A stretch of 64,000 nt of DNA from Candidatus Neomarinimicrobiota bacterium (lineage in GTDB: Bacteria > Fidelibacterota > Marinisomatia > Marinisomatales > S15-B10). Under the pieces are notes generated by a model. It ran no database searches. It saw only the letters and a program-made list of their open reading frames with translations, and was not told the DNA's origin. A program made the position numbers and the translations under genes. Of the stretch, positions 61,345 to 64,000 are shown piece after piece; the first letter of the stretch is position 1, and each line of letters starts with the position of its first letter. Location of the stretch: NCBI GenBank assembly GCA_036476315.1, contig JAZGBI010000098.1, positions 32,001-96,000 of the forward strand. Direction: 5' to 3'.

Positions 61345-61983
61345 ATGATAGATAAGCTCTCCCCGCTTTCCTACAATGGCACTTACCACCTTTACAATAG
61401 AGCAGTCGGCAATGAAAAGCTTTTCCTTTCTGACAGTGACTACCGCCACTTCCTCAAAAAATACGAGCTGTATATCTCGCCTATTGCGGAGACATACGCC
61501 TATTGCCTGTTGCCGAATCACTTTCATTTCCTTCTCCGTATCAAAGACGAAAATGAAATCGATCTCAGGAAACCCAACCTGACAGGTCGAACCACAGGTC
61601 GAACTAGGCCTGTCAGGTTGAACTCTGCGGACCCAAACCAGTCTTTTAGCAACTTCTTCAACAGTTATGCTAAATCATTTAACAAGGTTCACGACCGGGT
61701 GGGAAACCTTTTTAACCGACCGTTCAAGCGAATTCACATTGACAGTGAAAGCTACTTCACTCTTTTGGTTTACTACATTCACCGAAATCCAATTCATCAT
61801 GGCTATGTTCATAACTTTACAAATTGGGAATACAGTTCTTACAGAACCTTCCTCTCGGATAAAAGGACGCACTTGAAAGGAGAAGAGGTCCTGACATGGT
61901 TTCGGGGAAGAAATGAATTTATTAACTTTCATCAAGACAACTTGGACTTTTCTGATGACTTTCAGACGTACCTATTGGAGTAG
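61345..61983 (+). CDS. REP-associated tyrosine transposase (RAYT, Y1 HUH family)
   Basis: 212 residues. YHLYNRAV begins the fold, CLLPNHFHFLLRI carries the HUH pair (H59 and H61), and VYYIHRNPIHHGYV contains the catalytic Tyr (143 or 144) and the family's YIxxNP signature. RAYTs nick and join single-stranded DNA at REP hairpins and help spread these repeats. A REP palindrome is embedded in the coding sequence at 61576-61619, adding about 15 residues (LTGRTTGRTRPVRL) between the HUH motif and the next helix without breaking the frame. Bracketed by REP elements on both sides. Confidence 0.88.
   Translation: MIDKLSPLSYNGTYHLYNRAVGNEKLFLSDSDYRHFLKKYELYISPIAETYAYCLLPNHFHFLLRIKDENEIDLRKPNLTGRTTGRTRPVRLNSADPNQSFSNFFNSYAKSFNKVHDRVGNLFNRPFKRIHIDSESYFTLLVYYIHRNPIHHGYVHNFTNWEYSSYRTFLSDKRTHLKGEEVLTWFRGRNEFINFHQDNLDFSDDFQTYLLE
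61576..61619. repeat. REP palindrome inside the RAYT coding sequence
   Basis: AACCTGACAGG at 61576-61586 and CCTGTCAGGTT at 61609-61619 are inverted repeats with the same sequence as the flanking REP elements. Between them ACAGGTCGAAC-like sequence is repeated. It is in frame with the transposase (codons about 78-92). Confidence 0.65.
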
Positions 61984-61995
61984 ATCAAAGTGAGT

Positions 61996-62029
61996 TAACC
62001 TGACAGGGCTTGACCGACCTGTCAGGTTA
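61996..62029. repeat. REP palindrome downstream of the RAYT gene
   Basis: TAACCTGACAGG (61996-62007) and CCTGTCAGGTTA (62018-62029) are perfect inverted repeats with a ten-base loop, 12 bases after the transposase stop. Confidence 0.7.
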
Positions 62030-62128
62030 GATATTGACAATGGAGTTTCAAGAACTAGACATCGTCATTTCCCGCAATACGCATAGAAACTCTCAAGCGG
62101 AAATGTCTCTGGGTTTCGATAAAAACCG

Positions 62129-62182
62129 TTGACCTAACAATATTTCTTGTTTAATATATGCATATATGCGCATAGATATATT
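62129..62182 (+). promoter_or_regulatory. Promoter and probable ArsR operator of the arsR-arsM operon
   Basis: TTGACC (62129-62134), a 17-base spacer and TAATAT (62152-62157) form a near-consensus vegetative promoter. From the -10 to just before the start an AT-rich imperfect inverted repeat runs (AATATAT at 62153 and ATATATT at 62176, with ATGCGCAT between), in the position and size of an ArsR/SmtB-type operator. Autorepression relieved by a metalloid is inferred. Confidence 0.55.
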
Positions 62183-62188
62183 TATTAG

Positions 62189-62545
62189 ATGAGTATGGAA
62201 AAAGCCTATATCTGCTGCCCACCCGATCTTGTGGACGATTGTCAAAGGTTGATGGCGGACGACTTTTTCAAAGCCTTTATCGATGAGAGTCGACTAAAGG
62301 CGTTCCTTATACTGATGGAACGGGGAGAACTGACGGTGAATGAAGTTGCAGGCCGAATGGACATTAGCCAATCAAACGTCTCCCGGCACCTGTCTTTCCT
62401 CAAAAAGGCCGGTGTGACACTCAGCAGAAAGAACGGCCGGGAAACCTATTACAGAGTCAACTACGAAAATCTTGCGGGTCGGCTGCGGTCCATACTTTCC
62501 ATCATCCGGGAATGCTGCCCCCCGGGAAAGGAAAAAACACAATAA
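62189..62545 (+). CDS. arsR: ArsR-family transcriptional repressor
   Basis: 118 residues with the winged-helix fold: [20 protein letters not shown] and [20 protein letters not shown] are recognition-helix segments, then [11 protein letters not shown] is the wing. The classical ELCVCDL metal motif is absent. Instead there is a CCPP at residues 9-12 and another at 109-112, with a further Cys at 18, so an As(III) or similar site could form from the two termini. It overlaps arsM by 34 bases and probably represses it. Confidence 0.88.
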   Translation: MSMEKAYICCPPDLVDDCQRLMADDFFKAFIDESRLKAFLILMERGELTVNEVAGRMDISQSNVSRHLSFLKKAGVTLSRKNGRETYYRVNYENLAGRLRSILSIIRECCPPGKEKTQ

Positions 62546-63351
62546 GAACAGATATTCAAGAAAAAGTCAAAGAACGCTACGGCCAAATGGCCTCTTCTTG
62601 CTGCTGCGGCGATAATGAATCGGCCGGTCAGCAGGCGACACGCCTGGGATATACCCGTGAGGAGCTTCAGGCCCTGCCTGACGGTGCTAACCTCGGTCTC
62701 GGGTGCGGCAATCCCCTCGCCTTTTTGGAGGTCAAACCCGGAGATACGGTGCTCGATCTGGGAAGTGGAGCAGGAATAGACTGTTTTCTGGCCGCTCAAA
62801 AAGTAGGGCCCCGGGGGCTTGTAATAGGTGTGGATATGACGACCAAAATGATCGACAAGGCAAACCAAAACAGGGGCAAAATCGGAGCCGCCAACGTAGA
62901 GTTTCGTGCTGGCCAAATCGAAAATCTTCCCGTGGAGACCGGGTCCGTGGATCTCGTCATCAGTAACTGCGTCATTAACCTCTCCCCTGATAAGACAAAA
63001 GTTTTTCGGGAAGCCTTTCGGGTGCTGAAGTCGGGTGGACTTCTTCAGATTTCAGATATCGTCCTTCTGAAGAAACTTCCCCGGCCCATCCGCAAAAGCG
63101 TGAACTCCTATGTGGGATGCGTCGCCGGAGCGGCGAAAAAGGAAGATTACCTCTCCTACATTCGCGATGCCGGGTTTATAGAAATGGAAATTCTGGAGGA
63201 AAGGGGCGTGGGAGATATATTCCTCGAGAATGACCCCACCATTCAAAAACCGATGCGATGGGTCCCCTTTCCCAGAAATATGATGAGACGTATGTCAGGA
63301 AGTTACGCTGAAAGCATAAAAGTGCGCGCTGTTAAGCCTGCCGCCGTTTAA
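62512..63351 (+). CDS. arsM: Arsenite S-adenosylmethionine methyltransferase
   Basis: 279 residues. The ArsM features are present: [15 protein letters not shown] near the N-terminus, [15 protein letters not shown], the SAM site [33 protein letters not shown] and [15 protein letters not shown], giving the Cys residues that hold As(III). It methylates arsenite to less retained or volatile forms. The ATG at 62512 lies within arsR; an ATA overlapping the arsR stop (ATAA at 62542-62545) is preceded by GGAAAGGA and is a conceivable alternative. Convergent with the next gene, overlapping by four bases. Confidence 0.9.
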   Translation: MLPPGKGKNTIRTDIQEKVKERYGQMASSCCCGDNESAGQQATRLGYTREELQALPDGANLGLGCGNPLAFLEVKPGDTVLDLGSGAGIDCFLAAQKVGPRGLVIGVDMTTKMIDKANQNRGKIGAANVEFRAGQIENLPVETGSVDLVISNCVINLSPDKTKVFREAFRVLKSGGLLQISDIVLLKKLPRPIRKSVNSYVGCVAGAAKKEDYLSYIRDAGFIEMEILEERGVGDIFLENDPTIQKPMRWVPFPRNMMRRMSGSYAESIKVRAVKPAAV

Positions 63352-63866
63352 TTCCCGGGGTAAACAGGAAACTGTTCTTTTTCTTTTGCCTCCACCTTCG
63401 ATTTCTCCACGGGGACTTTTCCCCAGATCCCTTCTTCCTCCTCCCACCTGTACCGCTCTACTCCGCCTTCTTTATGCACAACCACCTCTGTGGGGACCAG
63501 TTCATCGGCTGACTCTCCCTTCATGAAAATATCCAGATCGTATACTTTCCCTTGAGGAGAGGCGAAATCCGCACAGGCAAAGTAGGTGTCATCTCCCACT
63601 GCGGAAAGTCTGTCTTCATGAACTTTCTTGAGAGCGAGTTTTAGCGTGTCACCCGTTTCCTCATCATAGTGGAGAAACATGCCGTCATTTTCTTTCATCC
63701 GTTCGTCAATATGATGTCGAATGACTTCCGCCAAACTCTCTTCCGTCACTGCCGCTGTACTCAGTCCCACCGGATGCTCTTTTGGGTGTTCCTGGGTGAA
63801 CACAATTGATCCAGAGAAGAGCATCACACTCAGGACTGCTAAACTCAGGGGGATCCTTCTGTTCAT
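63348..63866 (-). CDS. Secreted protein of unknown function
   Basis: 172 residues from the ATG at 63866, which follows GGAAAGGAG by five bases; a GTG two codons earlier is weaker. The signal peptide ends SIVFT before Gln. The mature part is acidic and helical at first ([17 protein letters not shown]), then beta-like ([40 protein letters not shown]). That pattern resembles small periplasmic proteins of a conserved unknown family. It faces arsM tail to tail. Confidence 0.7.
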   Translation of the reverse strand: MNRRIPLSLAVLSVMLFSGSIVFTQEHPKEHPVGLSTAAVTEESLAEVIRHHIDERMKENDGMFLHYDEETGDTLKLALKKVHEDRLSAVGDDTYFACADFASPQGKVYDLDIFMKGESADELVPTEVVVHKEGGVERYRWEEEEGIWGKVPVEKSKVEAKEKEQFPVYPGN

Positions 63867-64000
63867 AGTCACTCCTTTCCTGTTTTCGGCCCGTTCACGT
63901 CCATAATGCTTACAAGGTATAATAGAAATGCAGCTTTGTCAAGGAGCTTCCCCGCAATTCGCGCAAAGTGTCAGCCAAAAGACACATTCCGAACGCCACT

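Overview
The window looks like a chromosomal stretch of a Gram-negative (diderm) bacterium. It encodes lipid A synthesis enzymes (lpxB, lpxK), a TonB/ExbB/ExbD system, several predicted outer-membrane or periplasmic proteins and two different quinol:fumarate reductases. Seven of the nine secreted proteins examined have a glutamine at the predicted signal-peptide cleavage point (FG-Q, SG-Q, IS-Q, FS-Q, PA-Q, FT-Q). That is typical of the Bacteroidetes/FCB side of the tree and would fit Neomarinimicrobiota or a relative, but there is no rRNA or tRNA here to prove it. I recognise no tRNA, rRNA or CRISPR array.

Layout. 0-11 kb is ordinary metabolism: an NhaC-type antiporter, an FmdB-like zinc ribbon, a rhodanese lipoprotein, a threonine synthase-like enzyme whose zinc ribbon lies upstream of any canonical start codon, a DUF1028 hydrolase, a B12/radical-SAM plus class V aminotransferase operon, a CnoX-like thioredoxin-TPR protein, an SRAP (YedK) protein and a PPC/DUF296 protein. 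11-15.6 kb is an AT-richer accessory island. It holds three consecutive small helix-turn-helix proteins followed by a Swt1-type HEPN protein, a nuclease-like gene interrupted by a TAG, a DUF1016 (YhcG-type) nuclease, a small membrane protein and an imperfect direct repeat on both sides of the last two. 15.6-28.8 kb holds a lipid kinase, an EEP-family lipoprotein, malic enzyme, an isolated nuoB, a class I glutamine amidotransferase-like hydrolase without a canonical start, gamma-glutamyltransferase, and three small membrane proteins coupled to a second B12/radical-SAM protein.

28.9-40.3 kb is the respiratory core. An E. coli-type frdABCD on the plus strand faces a Wolinella-type frdCAB on the minus strand, with a DUF4143 ATPase gene between them. 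Upstream of frdCAB, on the same strand, are a DUF4390 gene and an NtrY/NtrC-like two-component pair. 40.5-49.4 kb holds a PDZ protein, a nucleoside deaminase, exbB-exbD-exbD-tonB, a CtpA-type protease, a frameshifted NicO-like membrane protein and a plasmid-like partition cassette (ParA, ribbon-helix-helix, helix-turn-helix).

49.4-50.3 kb is a long gene-free stretch with two adjacent DnaA-box-like sites. 50.3-55.7 kb holds two tandem paralogous secreted proteins built from FG-GAP-like and putative Ig-like repeats. 55.7-60.2 kb is a lipid A operon, and 61.2-62.0 kb is a RAYT transposase gene with its palindromic REP repeats, one of them inside the coding sequence. The window ends with an ArsR regulator and an ArsM methyltransferase.

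Best candidates for something undescribed: the triple-HTH plus HEPN cassette; the two fumarate reductases side by side; the partition cassette with a repeated leader next to the DnaA boxes; and the membrane-protein/radical-SAM cluster. Several genes show apparent lesions (frameshifts near 3.65 and 47.75 kb, an in-frame TAG at 13.69 kb, missing start codons near 5.12 and 23.57 kb). Some of these may be assembly or consensus errors, so raw reads should be checked first.
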